Positions 51,164-63,838 of a stretch of DNA of 64,000 bases are shown in pieces (the first letter of the stretch is position 1; every line of letters starts with the position of its first letter). The position numbers and the translations under genes were made by a program. Origin of the DNA: Varroa destructor (Eukaryota; Arthropoda; Arachnida; Mesostigmata; Varroidae); the NCBI RefSeq assembly GCF_002443255.2, contig NW_019211456.1:14654229-14718228 (forward strand), written 5' to 3'. A model generated the notes under the pieces. That model saw only the letters and a list, made by a program, of their open reading frames with translations, had not been told where the DNA came from and ran no database searches.

Positions 51164-54100
51164 CTGTTTACGAGCAAACACGTCAATTACCACTGCCCCC
51201 ATTTCACTGCCATGGAACCAAAGACGATCCGAATGGAAAACGTACAACGCAAAATGCATACTTCCGTGTTCCGTTTTTTTCATCCGTTTCACTAATTTTT
51301 ACGGACATTACGCAGCTGTTCATCGTAACTGTTACAATAATAATCGTGCTTTCTCCATGTTACAGAGGTGGTAAATTGAAAAAATTGTTTGCTAGCAGCA
51401 CAGGCGCTAGCTTGATTACTCTAGCGTGAATGAAGTTTGATGTCATCATTTTCTCCGGTACGATCACTTTCTTTCGTTATCTGGTGTTTAGCAATTCATC
51501 GTTAGCATTCATTACCATTAATATACTTATTATAATTAATAATATTTCGTGTAATTTGTACAGCGTAATAATTGTAGTTGGTTGTTGTTACAGAGGTTGA
51601 GCTTTGTTCCAATCTTCTCTGTGTTAAAAACAGGGCCTCTGCTTAACCTGCTATATCATAGTGGTGATCGCCGTACTGTCCTTCTTCTAACACCACATCC
51701 TGAAAAAAAGATTTCCAAACACCGAAAAAAAAAAGAGAAGAACATAACAAACTGCCTTTTGTATTCTGGTTATAACTCACGAACGTGCATGTGAAAGGTG
51801 ATAAACACTTACATTGCAATAAAAAGTAAATACACCCTTAAATTCAAAGGAAAATATAAAAACATGCCGAAGAGATTTTAAAGGGGGGTCTGGAAGTTGA
51901 AGGAACCTAATTGATTCCAATATATGGACAAGGCAGAATAAAATATAAAAATCGAAGCAGACTCCTCGGTAGTGTACACCGACAGCCCACTTTTATAAGG
52001 CAACCTGCCGATAGAATCGTATATTTATACGTCGCGTTATTGTGCAATAATTACAGTTATATATCTATCCTAATCACTGATACGCATAAAACATTTAATG
52101 ATGCACCGTCTAACGTTAGAACAGCTTTTCAGGTAATAAACAAAGTTTTGAGTAATTTCATAACAAACCTGCGATCCGGCACGTGGCCGCATTGCTGCTG
52201 CACCGGGATGCCCCAGGGGCTGTCTGACGGGCAGCGTGGCGTACGGGATGGGAAACTGCTGTCCAGGCAGCAGCGGGCAGTCCTGAGGAGCTACCACCAT
52301 ACCGTACTTTTCAACGTCCACGTAACGCGTCGTCGCCCCGGCTCCCGCCGGCCTCATGATCGTCATCTGGGCATTGGGCATGAGAGTTCCAACTGGAACT
52401 GACCCCCCTTTCAAGGGAACCGTTCCTGGAGGAACTGCACCGCCGTGAAAAAAATATCACCAACACGAAAGTACGCCGCAATTGTTCGAATAGGTCAGAT
52501 GAACACGAGAAAAGTAAAACGGAAATAGTTAATTACGACTAGTGGTGCTTGTGTCAAAGGATGCACATATGAGTTTCGGGAAGGTAATCGAAACAGGTTT
52601 AAACGGAGAATAAAGGTCGAAGACGGTTGTCGAGTAAATATTGCTCTTTTTATAGGTAGCTTAGCTATACTGATATCGTAAAATTATTATCAGATTTTGA
52701 AACAATGTTATTATTAATTCATAATGTTAGATATGAACATTCAGTTGATTTACGCGGGCAAATCAGACCGCCGCCGGCGTAAGGCAGACGTAGCGTTTGC
52801 CTATGCATAGCGCCTATGCATTTCTAATACACGATATTTAAATAGTAGGGATTAGTTCGTAGTTAGCGACAACGGTAAGTAAAAGTTAATTGCAGTAACA
52901 TAGGTAAGAAGCAAAGCATCTAGGAAAGGAAATGTCGGAGCCAATTTAACTATATCGTATATAATTATCTATCGCAGGCAAAAGTTTAGAATGTATACGA
53001 CACAAACATATTTGAACGCACCATCGTAAGTCACGTGAGGGAACTCACCGATTACTGAAAGAACGTAAAAATATGAACAAAATGTATTATAGAACTTAAT
53101 AGGAAATTAAGAATTAAGACTTAAATTCTTACAAAGGATAGACAAGCAATAGTAACAACGGTTGTTCATCGCAAAACAGAAAGAACAGCAAATCTCTCGA
53201 AAAGTACCAGCAGAGTCTCTTATTTGGGTCGAAAGATGGCCTAGTTTAGAATGTAGTCTTAAAAAAATACAAAGAGTTGACAAGTAGAATACACGACAGC
53301 TCTCTAGAGATCAACGGGGTGCTTATTTATATGCATATCAGCTGAAACAGATATGTCTACTATTCGTTGAACTGCTTAAACGAGTTTTACGAACAACAGA
53401 CGCCAAAGTTGTCACTGCATCCACAATCCCCGAACTACCATTTTCATAGCTGTGAAACCCTACATTTCAACGGAGATCGTCAGAACTGAACCTAATTGCA
53501 AGAAAGCTAAGCACCTTCTATGTATTCTAAAAAAAATGGTTCAGAACGAAAGCAGACATCGGAAACTGTTCCTTGTGAACGTCTTTAGGTAGATACTGAC
53601 CGACCATGTTCTTGTATTTCTTCCGTTCTCGACTAACGAGGCAGCAAGCGATGAGAGATACGATCGTTATAATGCCAAGGGAAGCCAATGTGGGCGCAAG
53701 AATTGTCCAGCGAAGATAGACCGGGAGGTCGCCCTGGCCACCGGCACTCCCCCGGGGGAAGATCGCGTCGGACAGAGAACCTTCCGTCAATACAGTCATT
53801 GTTTCCGATGCTTCACTGGTGGAACCCTCGCCTTCAGCAAGAAGTTTCAGTTCATATGAAGTTCCTTCCCGTAATCCAGATAATGTGTAGCGCTGATCAG
53901 AAGTGCGCGGTATTGTGAGCTCACGCCAGGGCCCAGATTGCTCGCGATATGACAGAATGAAATCTGCAAGCAATACAGTCAGGGTCACATGATGAAGCAA
54001 TGAAATGAATGATGAACTATTCCTGTTTAATCCGTGCAACAAAATATTACACATATAAGAAGCATGGATTTCCGAAGTTCAGCTGATGATCACACTAACG

Positions 54101-57100
54101 TACGGTATGCATATTAAAAAGAATAATAAATAAGCTAAAAAAAAAGCTCTAAAATAAGCCACGTGCCAATAGCTCGCCATAGTCTTTGTTTTATATTGCC
54201 GTACCGTACGAAGTCATGACACTCCTATTTGTTTATATTGCTATTGTTTAAACTACTTACGCTGTGCTTGTGGTCCAGGGAGTTCCTGGTACTTAATGGT
54301 AATGGAGGTCCTTCCGGTTCCTTCGAGACTAATCCTTGGCGGTCGGGGGGGCTCAGTATCGGAGGTCCTGGAGAGAATGTCTTGCGACAAAGGTCCGGAA
54401 CCTACAGAGTTCTCAGCCGCCACCACGATGCTATATTCCGTGCCTCTCTTCAATCCACTCAGAAGATGCTCCTCCTCCTGTTGGCGTGTTGCGGCTGCAG
54501 TTTGATAAGTATAATTCAGACTCGCGCCCACCGGCCGATATCCAATGTAATACTTTGTAATATCGCCATTCCATTGATCCTTAGGTGGCGCCTTCCAACG
54601 AACCCGGATCACAGTCGGTCCTTTTGGCTCAGCAATAATGTCAGTAGGGGGTGCCGACGGTTCTGTAAGTAGTTACAAGATAGCGATATGGATCAGTATT
54701 GATAAAAATTTACTAGCCTGCTTTTTTATCATATGTGAACAGGTCAATGGAATCACAATTTGAGATATAGCTTCAAGCACTTGCCCCCCATTAAAAGTCT
54801 AACCGTAGTGGGTCATGCTGGGCCGAAATGGGGTTCCTCCAACAATCCTGTAAAATGGCATGGTAGTTATATACGCAGCTGTTAACCTTTAAATAATACC
54901 TACGCTTTCTGAATTCTTTGATTTTTTCATTCCTCATATTCCTGAGTGTTATTATTATTCGGTTATAATGTTTGCCATCACAAAGACTTTATCAACCGTG
55001 GCTGCAAACTTGTTAGTTACCTCTACCAGAGCAGCGAAGAGATGCGCGCTTCTCACGCAGACAACAGCGTTCTGATTAGACTGCCTTACTTTATCATAGC
55101 TGCATAATCATCTGTTCTGACTATTCTCCCACATCGTTTGACTTACCTGAGCCTTCAAGCCTCATACGCTAGTGGATTTTGTAGAAGAATAGCATGCAAT
55201 CGTAGAGAATATAAAATTAATCCACGGTAGTCTCTCAAGTTAAGTCTAAATATTTGTTAATAATTTAAAGTAAAATGTCATCTATGAGTTTAACTTACTT
55301 TCATCTGAAGTTCTAAAGCGAACGCTGTCTGAATGATGTCCACTACCGACAGCGTTAACAGCGGCCACCCTCACATTATAGTCCGATCCTGGCCGAAGCC
55401 CAGTCAGAGTCGCCGTTAGTTGTGACGCCGCCTCAACCTCTTGCTCGTGAAGACGGTACGCGGAGCCTATGCGGAGGCAAGAGTTAAAAATACGATGCAC
55501 ACACAAGTTGTAACATTGTACATTACACAAAACTTATTTTTCTGCCACCTAAAACTTGATTCGATTTTCTTGCTCCGTTTCACATTTACATTAGTTGCCC
55601 ATGAATATTTACACTGTATGGTCAAATAGCAAATACGTATCGAGATAAGGCATACATAACCTAATGTCATTCTAAGGTGATTACATTAAGACCGGGCGGA
55701 GGCTAATGGACCGTGTTCTATAACGGTAACATATATATCGTATTCAGTTCTTGCTAAAGGCGTTTACCTGTAACCTGTTAGTCTTCGCGATGAAGTCGTA
55801 TGGAAAAAAAATATGTCAGATACGATTGCTATGGTTTTATCTTACAGAAAAAATACGCGTCGCGTTTGCACATTCTGCATATACTTCATCAGTTGACGAC
55901 GGTCATAGAACGTTCAACATTCATTCCGAGTGTTATATTTATAAAGATTGTACGTTCACAGCTTTTTCTATTTAAATTCAGTTATTTATAGCTAAAGAAG
56001 TCATTCTGACTATGGAACCAACACTTCTGCGGTTTCTCATGTTCAAAGACTAATGTCAATAGGGAACGCTGTAACAATCGAGTTTTTCCCTTAATTAAAG
56101 TGTGCCTTTGCACGCTTCTTTCCAGTTAACTTTGAAACCTTCGTAATGGCCGCGAACGCACGAAACCTAGCAACTGGTGGCGCGCAAGACGTCTTTGGTG
56201 ATGATTTGGTGGTGGTTTTCTGTAAAATTCTTTTGCATGCATTCAATAATACAGATTCACCGCTCATCAAAATTTTTGGTGGCAAGTTTTTTTATTCCTT
56301 CATCTGCTAGGTGTATTTCAGTCATCGACAATAACGTGATACTGCGTTAAATGTTTTTAATCTGACGGGCATACTGCGCAATGTTGTTGTACGTCGGTGA
56401 TGCTCAAATAGCAATATCTATATTTGCTTAAAAAATATACACAAACATTCAAGTTAAGGTCGTCGTAAGGGGTCGTGGAACCATCAAACTATCACTGCTT
56501 TGTCGCTAAGTGTTCCTTTGAACGCCTATGTTTTATACGATGGATAACAACATGGAAATGCTTTTTAGCAAAAACCGTAAAAACACCTGAGTCTAGAAAT
56601 AATAGAGATCAGAAAGAGCGGCAACCGCCAATCAGAAACAATGAGAGCATATTAGAACGTTTCACCGCCTTGATTATCCATCACTTTATTTGCGAATAAT
56701 AAGCAACATCCTTGCTCGCTGCCCTACTGTTCCTTTGTCGTCTTTTTATTAAATGTTTCCAAAAAAAAAGACCCTTAGCTGTCATTTGCCTTGTGCGGTC
56801 AAATAACAAAGACATATCGAGATAGCCGTACCTATTACCTAATACCGTCCTAAAGTGACTTGAACTGTATAATCCAACATGGAGACCACAGCTAACTATA
56901 TCCAGAGATAGGCAGCTGCTGTAACTATTCAGCTGACGTGTCTCCTTCTCAGTTCCACACAACAAACAACAAAAGTATATCCACGAACTATCTGTTTCAG
57001 GTTCATCAGGTTGCCCGCTTTGAAAGTGCGCTAGCTTATTAAGTTTGTTGCGAAGTTGTTTCGCAAAGTTGAAGGTACAGACAACCAACTATAACAGGGC

Positions 57101-60100
57101 TTGCGAAATCAGATCGTTAAAGGCCACGATTGAAAGAGCGAGAAGTTTATTTTGAGAGGGCAGAAGTGCTATCGCATTCTACATGCCAGAGAATAACATA
57201 AGCAGAGGTTGTGCGGCTGCTGGACCGAGTGCGCGCACCTCACGCCTTCCGTGACATCAAAGTCCAAGAGACTCTAGAGCCGGAAGCTTCAAGACGCTTC
57301 GGGTTTACGGTCGTTCAGAAACCAAAAACCTACCACTTATACTCAGCAGTAAAAAAAACGCGACTATAAATGGCGACCTATGTGTGTCTTGCGGGCACAC
57401 GTTACCACAGTGTGACAGGAGGATGAGATAGCGAGATGGATCCTACAACACGATTACTTGAGGTCGCCGGATAAACCATGTTGCCCTAGCAGACGATCTG
57501 TTATCTAAAAGCGATGTGGCATTTGAGTTGTTGTATGACAAGCTGGAAATATTTAGATATTCGATAAGCAACTGCATAGCAAGAGAATTAATATCGCTGA
57601 ATCTGCTCGCCTTATCCCAATTCTCGATTGCATTTTAGATAAATTCATTTAATACCATAAACAGCTTACTGCTGTTCTTTTAATGAATCAATTCAATAAG
57701 GGTGGAACTACGTCTGTACCTCAATGATCATACTGTAGGGGGCGAAGAGACAACTGTTCGTCAGAATAGAGCGATCGCGACAATATACATAGATTCCTCG
57801 GTAAACCGCTATTTTTTATAGTGAAATAATTGTTTACGCTGAGCGAATCGATGGGGCAATGGAAACGTGCCCGCTGTGACAAGACTAACCTAAAGAAGAC
57901 TATTTGATTACGCTTGTCGTGCCGAGACGACTGCCGTAAGCAAAGATCGTATTTTTGCAAGACGTATTGGTTAAACTATTGGTAGCGTTAGATGGAGTTT
58001 CTCGCAAACATAAGCACGGCTTGTGACTGGACTGATACCAGGGGGAGACAGAGGCATAGGAGATTGCTCAGTAGTAATGACACTAGACCGTTCTATTCCT
58101 GAAGCATCTACACTGTCCTTCACGGCGGATACTGAAAATACTTAGATTTACATAAAATACGATCGGTATATGATACGCAATATTTGTTCAAATTAAGAGG
58201 AAGGGACCTGATAGGAATAATCGTATAAAATGCGAACTAGTACACATTTTACTTTTACTGCTCAACTGAATCAATAGTTCGACACAGATTTACTTGGCAA
58301 GATGTCTAAGACGAAATAAGCGACCCGTTCTATTATGAACGATTATCTACTGACGGAATGAGCAAATCAGACTTATTCATTTCGTTCTGTTTAAGCATTG
58401 GCCAAAAGTTCTCGTCATACTGTTCAATGACCCTTCTACTTTATATACGAAGAACTTTCTGTCAGTCCATACTGCCTATACGCGAGTAGTGAAATAAAAA
58501 TACCGTATTAAAAGCACGGAAATGCATGATAAAGCACAATACGCTGCACTCGTCATAGAATGAGCTAATGGCTAAATATGGAGCTGCGTAAGATTCACTA
58601 GATGCATTACCATCACTGTTGCTCTTCGCCGCTATTGGTTCCTTTAACGGTGGCAATTTGGAAACAATGGACTGTGAAAATTGGGTAAATCTAACATCTA
58701 AACTTTTGTTCGGAGACAGTCGTCTCATCTCGCTTAGGAGTTTTACGCTTGCCCCGAATATTTACTTTTCTCTGTTGGTCCTGTAAGTATACTGCTATTT
58801 TTACACTTAGCCCTATCAGAAAATCATTGCTCTAGTCTGTTATGTTCTTACAATTATTCTGAACATGTTTAGATCCTCGTGGAGCAGCTTGCAAACAAAG
58901 ATATTTAACGTGTAATGACTTTGGCCAACTATTTCCATTGTTTTTTCATTACATTAATTAATTTCGACTGCAAATGCTGATGGCGGCGACTTTGGTGGTG
59001 CAATTACATACACGTATGCACGTATGTATACTACGATATAGTTTATGGGGTTTCTTATCATATAGGTGACATGTTATCATTTTGTGAAAGGCGCTTGTTC
59101 TCGTTCAGCATTAATAATCACTACTTTCGGGAACGTCAAGATTGATAATCCTATCGTTTAATAGCTATGGAGCTCAATTGTCAAGTCTCATAGCTACGCA
59201 TAAGATTGACTGGCTTATTGAGTTACTTACCGTGATGTTTCCAGTACTGAATGATATACTTGGTGACAGAAGTACTGCCATACGGAGCTGCCCAGCGCAG
59301 TCTGATTGAATTGGAAAAAGTTTCAATGACTTTAACGTCGATTGGGGCTCCCGGTGCCTCTGTATGTCACAATCATAAAGAAAAGCCCAGTAAAATTAAT
59401 TATGTTAGCTTTCAGTGTGACCGACTGGTTACTCATTAAACGTTTAGAAGCTAAATTTGAAATAGCGATCTTTAAAAAAATAAAAATAACAACAATAACA
59501 AAGAATCTCGTTCACTTAAGCTGCCTTTTTTTTTTGATAATCAAAAGTGAGAACCGTAAGCTTTGCTATAAGCCAGAAATAAGTCAAAACGGTCCAACGA
59601 TCCTTTATGCTCGACCTTCAACAGTAGAGTGCTATTAACTATAAAAGCCGAATTAGAGCATGAGTGGAACATAAATTGTTACGCTCAGCTCTTAAATTTA
59701 TATAGGCACTCTCTGTAGCTCTAAGCAAAACGATCGGAACGGTTTAGAACTCTCAAAGAAAAGAACAATTCTGTTGTAATTAGTAATGATTTAAATCTTA
59801 GACAAAACTCACTCATAAATTGTAAACGAAAATATTTGAAATAAATAAGAATATTGCCCTTTATTTGTTTAAATCGAAGTCTATATGGCTTTGGCAGCGG
59901 ACCATATATTGATACTTATTGTACAAAACAAGCCATTTCGAGTAGGATGGCCTACCAAGAACGCTGAGTTTGATTGTTCGCTTATCATCTCCATAAGCGT
60001 TCGCAGCCGTACAGGTGAACAAGCCGTTATCCGCCCGATCCGTTGATGCTACCTGGAGTTCCGAGTTAATCCCACCCTCAAAGGTGTTCTCAATTACCTC

Positions 60101-63100
60101 CATTCTGCACGGATTTTTTTGGAAAAACAGACATGTAATTAGATACTTACTCTGTCATACTTTCTTGAGGTCCCTACCCCATGAAAAATTCTGCGATCTA
60201 TGATAAATGCGTAAATCAGTTTATTGAACGCACTCCTTAACTCGAGCTTGATAGAAAATTGTCGTACGTAGTTAATATTCCGATCTAACCTGGGTGTGTC
60301 GAGAGTGATGACCTGTTCGCCTTTCTTCCAAGTTATGTTCAATGGAGAATCGCCCAATGCCTCGCATTTTAGTACAGCTGTATCCCCGCGGCGAACCGTC
60401 ACAGGTGCGTACTTATGCCCGCTGGGTATCTTGGCCGGAACTGCAAGTTCCCATATGATTAGTTTTGTTAATTAAATTCATAATGTCAACGTTTAAGTTA
60501 TCACTCATTTCAGTTAACATTGCATTTTGCTGTAAAACATGCATAACGCCTTCACTGGGCTAAATTCACAAATGACAATTGTTTGCATTTTTATCGCTGT
60601 CTAGACACATTGTTTCGGTCAATTTGTGTTTTTAAACTTATTTTTCTGTTCACGTTTCACTTCTTATTGAACAACTGTATTTCACACATATAGCCCAAGG
60701 GACTGGGCATGAATGCATGCAAACGGCTCTCGTCGATCAGTTATAATCGATTCTAATATTAGTCGACAGCTTCTGCCATCTGCAAGTGACCATGTCCCCA
60801 GCTGAGCTGGCCACCGGTGCCGGTAGTTCCAATAAGCCTTCTGCGTTTGCGTAGGTAGATGAAAACGCTGCAAATAAAGCTACAAGGCTCAAGTGCTGAC
60901 CGTAGCGACATAAGCAAACAGACAGAGAGACAGCAAACAAAAGAGCCAGAGTTAACTACGAATGAAAAGCACGATAAAAACAAACAGGATCCAGGGTTAG
61001 CTGTAATTAGGTATAAGACTAGTGAATCATTAGTGAAGTTCTCCACAAATACAACCATGACTGGATTCAGAAAAAAACGACGGGTTGAATTCATCTCACC
61101 CTCGTTGAAGTTGCATTTCCCCTCGGTCTTCATTATTCATTATAGTAAGCCACGTAGATAAATTGTGTTGAATAGGGTCAGTTATCTATTCGTACTATTA
61201 AGGCTCTGCTACAAGCACAACAATGCTCCTCAAACGACCTTTATCCAAAGGATCAATTTTATATTTTTTTATGTATGTGTTTTATACCTCTGTTGGATCG
61301 ATCTAGTCGACCAATATAACAATAAAATACCTGGAAACAACATCTCAATATTTGTGCGTAACAAGAAGTAGACGTAGTGAAAGATACGCACTCACATTTA
61401 AGCATTTATGCCCAAAAGCACACTACGTCTTCATCTAAATAAGTTGTTATGCTTTTTAGAGGTTTTTCGATTTGTGGACGATATGAATTGTTTTTGAACG
61501 GCTAACTGATCAACTTCTGAGCCTCGGCAAGATCGGACACTATCGCTCAGTTTGGAACAGGCCGACTCTAGACGTCTTGCTTAACAGAGACGACCTTTAA
61601 AGGCTACGAACGCAGTAGCGCTTAGTAGTAATTATTTCACAACGAATGCGCTGGAGCTCTGATTGTGGTCGCGCGCAGCTATCGGTAAGAAACGAAGATC
61701 TATCTGCTGATCATAACACCGGCAGCGCGTATTGATTTGTAGTCTGCACAGATAATTGAACTGAAGGCAGAGTACGACTAGATAGCAAAGAGTGTAGAGA
61801 AAAAATGGAAGACGTTATTAGTAAGCTTGTGATTGATAGCTTCTGAAATAAACATGAGAAAATTTTACGACATAGTTTCCATTAATTAATATGACAGAAA
61901 CTGTTTGTTTGATTCGTATACTACTTTGGACAGCCAAACGGTTTTACGATGGAAAATACCTTTTCTGCAAGTTGCATTTATGTACATCTTTACATATAAG
62001 ATTAGATATGACAGAAGCTTAGTAGTTAGGACTAAAATATTAACGAGATTAATTGGCGTATTAACAACTGATAAAACGAACAAAGATTACGAATTTTAAT
62101 AATACAGAGCGGTTGCGTTACTAAAGACAGTGATTTCAATAAGCGTTCTATGTACACGGAATAAACCGGTAAGTATGCCTATAGAATGAATTAGCTTAGA
62201 GGATGCCATATTGTCAGCTTTGTACACGCAGCGAAATTAATTTGAACTGATAGAAATCAAGCCTCGTTTCAAAAGTTGCAGCGGGATGAGGCAAGGTTTC
62301 AGGTACCCCTAATATGAAGCTCCACAATCGCTTGAATAGTTCCTAAACCATTCGCGGCCAGACAGGCAAAGCGAGCCCCGTGAAGTCGCGCAGCGCCGCG
62401 GACACGCAAAACTCGTGCCCCTGGAGTTTCGCTGGATTTTAGTGGCACGATGTCAACTTGTGGAGGTAGCCACGAGCTCCAATGACCGTCTGATCCTGAA
62501 AACATTTTGATGAGCAAACAATAAATAGCGATATACACAGGAAAGCGCAACGAAGTTCTCATAACTGCTTAATTTCGTCTCGGATTAATGGTTGGAAGCA
62601 ATATTCAAGTTTCAAAGTCAGCACTAAATGATCCTTACGTACATCAGAACTACATATGGTGAATCACATAAGCCTATACGGCAATAGCTCAGTATGCTTA
62701 CAATAGAAGTGTGGCTCAGTCTCTGATCAAAAAAGAGTATGAAGCTTCGAAAAAAATACGTTAATAGTATATGACTTGTGTGGATAATGAGGGTTTTTTA
62801 GTTGGCGTAAAACATATCATACGAACGATGTGAATGGTTTCAAGAGCACATGAAGACATCGGGTGGAAAATCTTCAATATTTGTAAAGCTTCAACAACGT
62901 ATAAAGTATAGCTTCAAAACTTTGCTTTATTCAGGTAATCGCTCGCATGTCGAAGAGCAATAGTAACTGAGATTTTTTTGTGCAAATATGGAAAGTAGTA
63001 CGCGTGTCATTTACTTCCATCCCTAACAAAAATAAAGTCCCTGTTTGGGTCTCACTTATAGTGATTTTTCAGAAAATAAATGCAACACAACATCTAGTTA

Positions 63101-63838
63101 TTCACGAAATAAAAACACTAAGAGCTCTTCATAAGAACGTTTGCTGCACGTGAAAGTTTGACAAAGTATCTAATTTCCTAAGTATACAAACATTCAAGCA
63201 AATCAAAGACTACAAAGGAAAAGTTATCAGTTCATATTGAAGATAATGGCTTCCAAAATAGTTTACCGGATTTTACAGCCATACTAAAAAGGAATATATA
63301 GCTGTAAAAAAAAAAACGCCAAACAAATATAACCCTGAAAATGACCTCTTGTTGTAATCAGCATAAATTTACTAGAATTACCAGAATGAAACGATGGCTG
63401 TTTTGTATGGTTTGGAGTTACCGATTATTTAAAGGATCGGGAAAAAAGCGACTTCTAACAGTAAAACATGGTGTCATAATACGGCAGTTGAAATCATTCA
63501 TCTAAATTAGCAAAGTCGCACTATATGATGTTAATATTTAATATCCAAAGGCCTTTCTTGATGAACGATGTTTTTCTGTAAACCAATAGGGGGCTAAGAG
63601 CTTAGGTGGAGCAGAAGCATTATGAGAGATTTGCTCGCACAATGTTTTTTTTTTATTACAGAAAACCCTGTTCTTATTTATTTAACGTTAGACCTCTGGT
63701 GGAATAAAAATTCGTAGATGGCGCCTATATTAAGATCAGTTTAAAGGTCAAACCTGTAGCGAGCGGCTCACCTGACCACTGTACCTCTGGCAGACACGGA
63801 GGTGATTTATGAAGGTATTTGAGAAGCAACTTCTCGCT
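50993..63838 (-). CDS. Dscam-like cell-surface receptor of the shortened (sDscam) type, 5' end missing
   Basis: Ten exons join in one frame over 2055 nt: 63838-63772, 62495-62307, 60440-60290, 60104-59956, 59359-59231, 55466-55299, 54662-54261, 53963-53601, 52434-52169 and 51163-50993. The encoded order is Ig (N-terminal part incomplete), Ig, three FnIII domains, one membrane span, and a cytoplasmic tail. Classical Dscams have ten Ig and six FnIII domains; three FnIII before the membrane is the layout of chelicerate sDscams, homophilic adhesion receptors diversified through 5' variable cassettes. The leader and first Ig lie beyond 64 kb. Most inter-exon phases are 1, which suits exon shuffling. 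Extracellular exons and TM are firm; the first (63.8 kb) and last (51.1 kb) exons are less certain. Confidence 0.85.
52169..52434 (-). CDS. Cytoplasmic-tail exon of the sDscam-type gene
   Basis: A GGTGCAG acceptor and a CAG/GTTTGT donor enclose 266 nt encoding a Pro/Gly/Ala/Met-rich tail (PPGTVPLKGGSVPVGTLMPN, then TRYVDVEKYGMVVAPQDCPL). It has tyrosines that could be phosphorylated (RYVDV, KYGMV). GC content and codon bias are distinctly coding against AT-rich flanks. Entry phase 1 matches the spliced form of the membrane exon. Confidence 0.7.
53601..53963 (-). CDS. Membrane-span exon: end of FnIII-3, transmembrane helix, stop-transfer
   Basis: Acceptor TTGCTTGCAG. The exon encodes the second half of FnIII-3 (ILSYREQSGPWRELTIP through LREGTSYELKLLAEGEG), a juxtamembrane linker, a helix with WTILAPTLASLGIITIVSLI, and the basic stop-transfer SRERKKYK. 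Splicing at GTCAGT (53600-53595) after KNMV keeps frame with 52434. Without that splice the frame runs 24 codons further to a TAG at 53527, giving a short tail that ends SAFVLNHFF. Confidence 0.75.
54261..54662 (-). CDS. FnIII-2 and first half of FnIII-3 exon
   Basis: Acceptor ACTTACAG, donor GTAAGT. It encodes one whole fibronectin type III domain (conserved VRVRW-type tryptophan at RVRWKAPP, TKYYIGYRP, LSGLKRGTEYSIVVAAENSV, G-S-G end) and the first strands of the next (PPRPPRISLEG, SITIKYQELPG). Entry and exit are both phase 1. Confidence 0.9.
55299..55466 (-). CDS. Second half of FnIII-1
   Basis: Acceptor GCATAG, donor GTAAGT. It encodes LTATLTGLRPGSDYNVRVAA and NAVGSG, the E-to-G strand half of an FnIII domain. 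It completes the half encoded at 59231-59359 across an intron of about 3.8 kb. Confidence 0.9.
58039..58131 (-). CDS. Candidate 93-nt cassette exon inside FnIII-1
   Basis: ATTTTCAG precedes a 93-nt open segment followed by GTATCAGT. It has phase 1 at both ends, so it can be included or skipped without frame change between the two FnIII-1 exons. It encodes a Ser/Thr/Pro-rich insert (DSVDASGIERSSVITTEQSP) that would sit in the C'-E loop. The acceptor is good, the donor moderate. It may be a regulated cassette or a pseudo-exon. Confidence 0.35.
59231..59359 (-). CDS. First half of FnIII-1
   Basis: Acceptor CATACAG, donor GTAAGT. It encodes the A-to-C' strands: APGAPIDVKVIE, then SIRLRWAAPYG with the core Trp, then TKYIIQYWKHH. 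The preceding exon ends the Ig domain with KLSVL, and the junction codon reads Glu. Confidence 0.9.
59956..60440 (-). CDS. Membrane-proximal Ig domain, two exons
   Basis: Exons 60440-60290 and 60104-59956 join in phase 2 to make one complete I-set Ig domain. It has the first Cys in DTAVLKCEALGDSPLNITW with the invariant Trp, and the second Cys in DRADNGLFTCTAANAYG, the usual DxGxYxC pattern. The junction falls in TPR/MEVIENTFEGG, a position typical of split Dscam Ig exons. Confidence 0.92.
62307..62495 (-). CDS. C-terminal half of the preceding Ig domain
   Basis: TTTTCAG acceptor, GTACCT donor, phase 1 at both ends. It encodes ARLHGARFACLAANGLG with the second Ig cysteine and the closing strand IVELHIR. 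The matching first half should be the exon at 63772-63838. Alternatively the frame is open back to an ATG at 62562, giving a start with a signal-peptide-like stretch (VYIAIYCLLIKMF). Confidence 0.75.
63772..63838 (-). CDS. Candidate N-terminal piece of that Ig domain
   Basis: An acceptor after a T-rich tract (TTTTTCTTATTTAAACGACAG) and a GTGAGC donor frame 67 open nt ending PPCLPEVQWSG. This supplies a Cys and Trp in roughly Ig B-to-C strand order and joins in phase to the 62.5-kb exon. The Cys-Trp spacing is short for a normal Ig, so this may be only part of the half-domain or a mispredicted boundary. Confidence 0.45.

Noticed and set aside
60750..60853. Possible extra exon after TTTATTTGCAG on the minus strand (ELPAPVASSAGDMVTCRW)
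   Set aside because: The acceptor is good, but no donor gives a phase compatible with its neighbours before the stop, and it does not look like Ig or FnIII.
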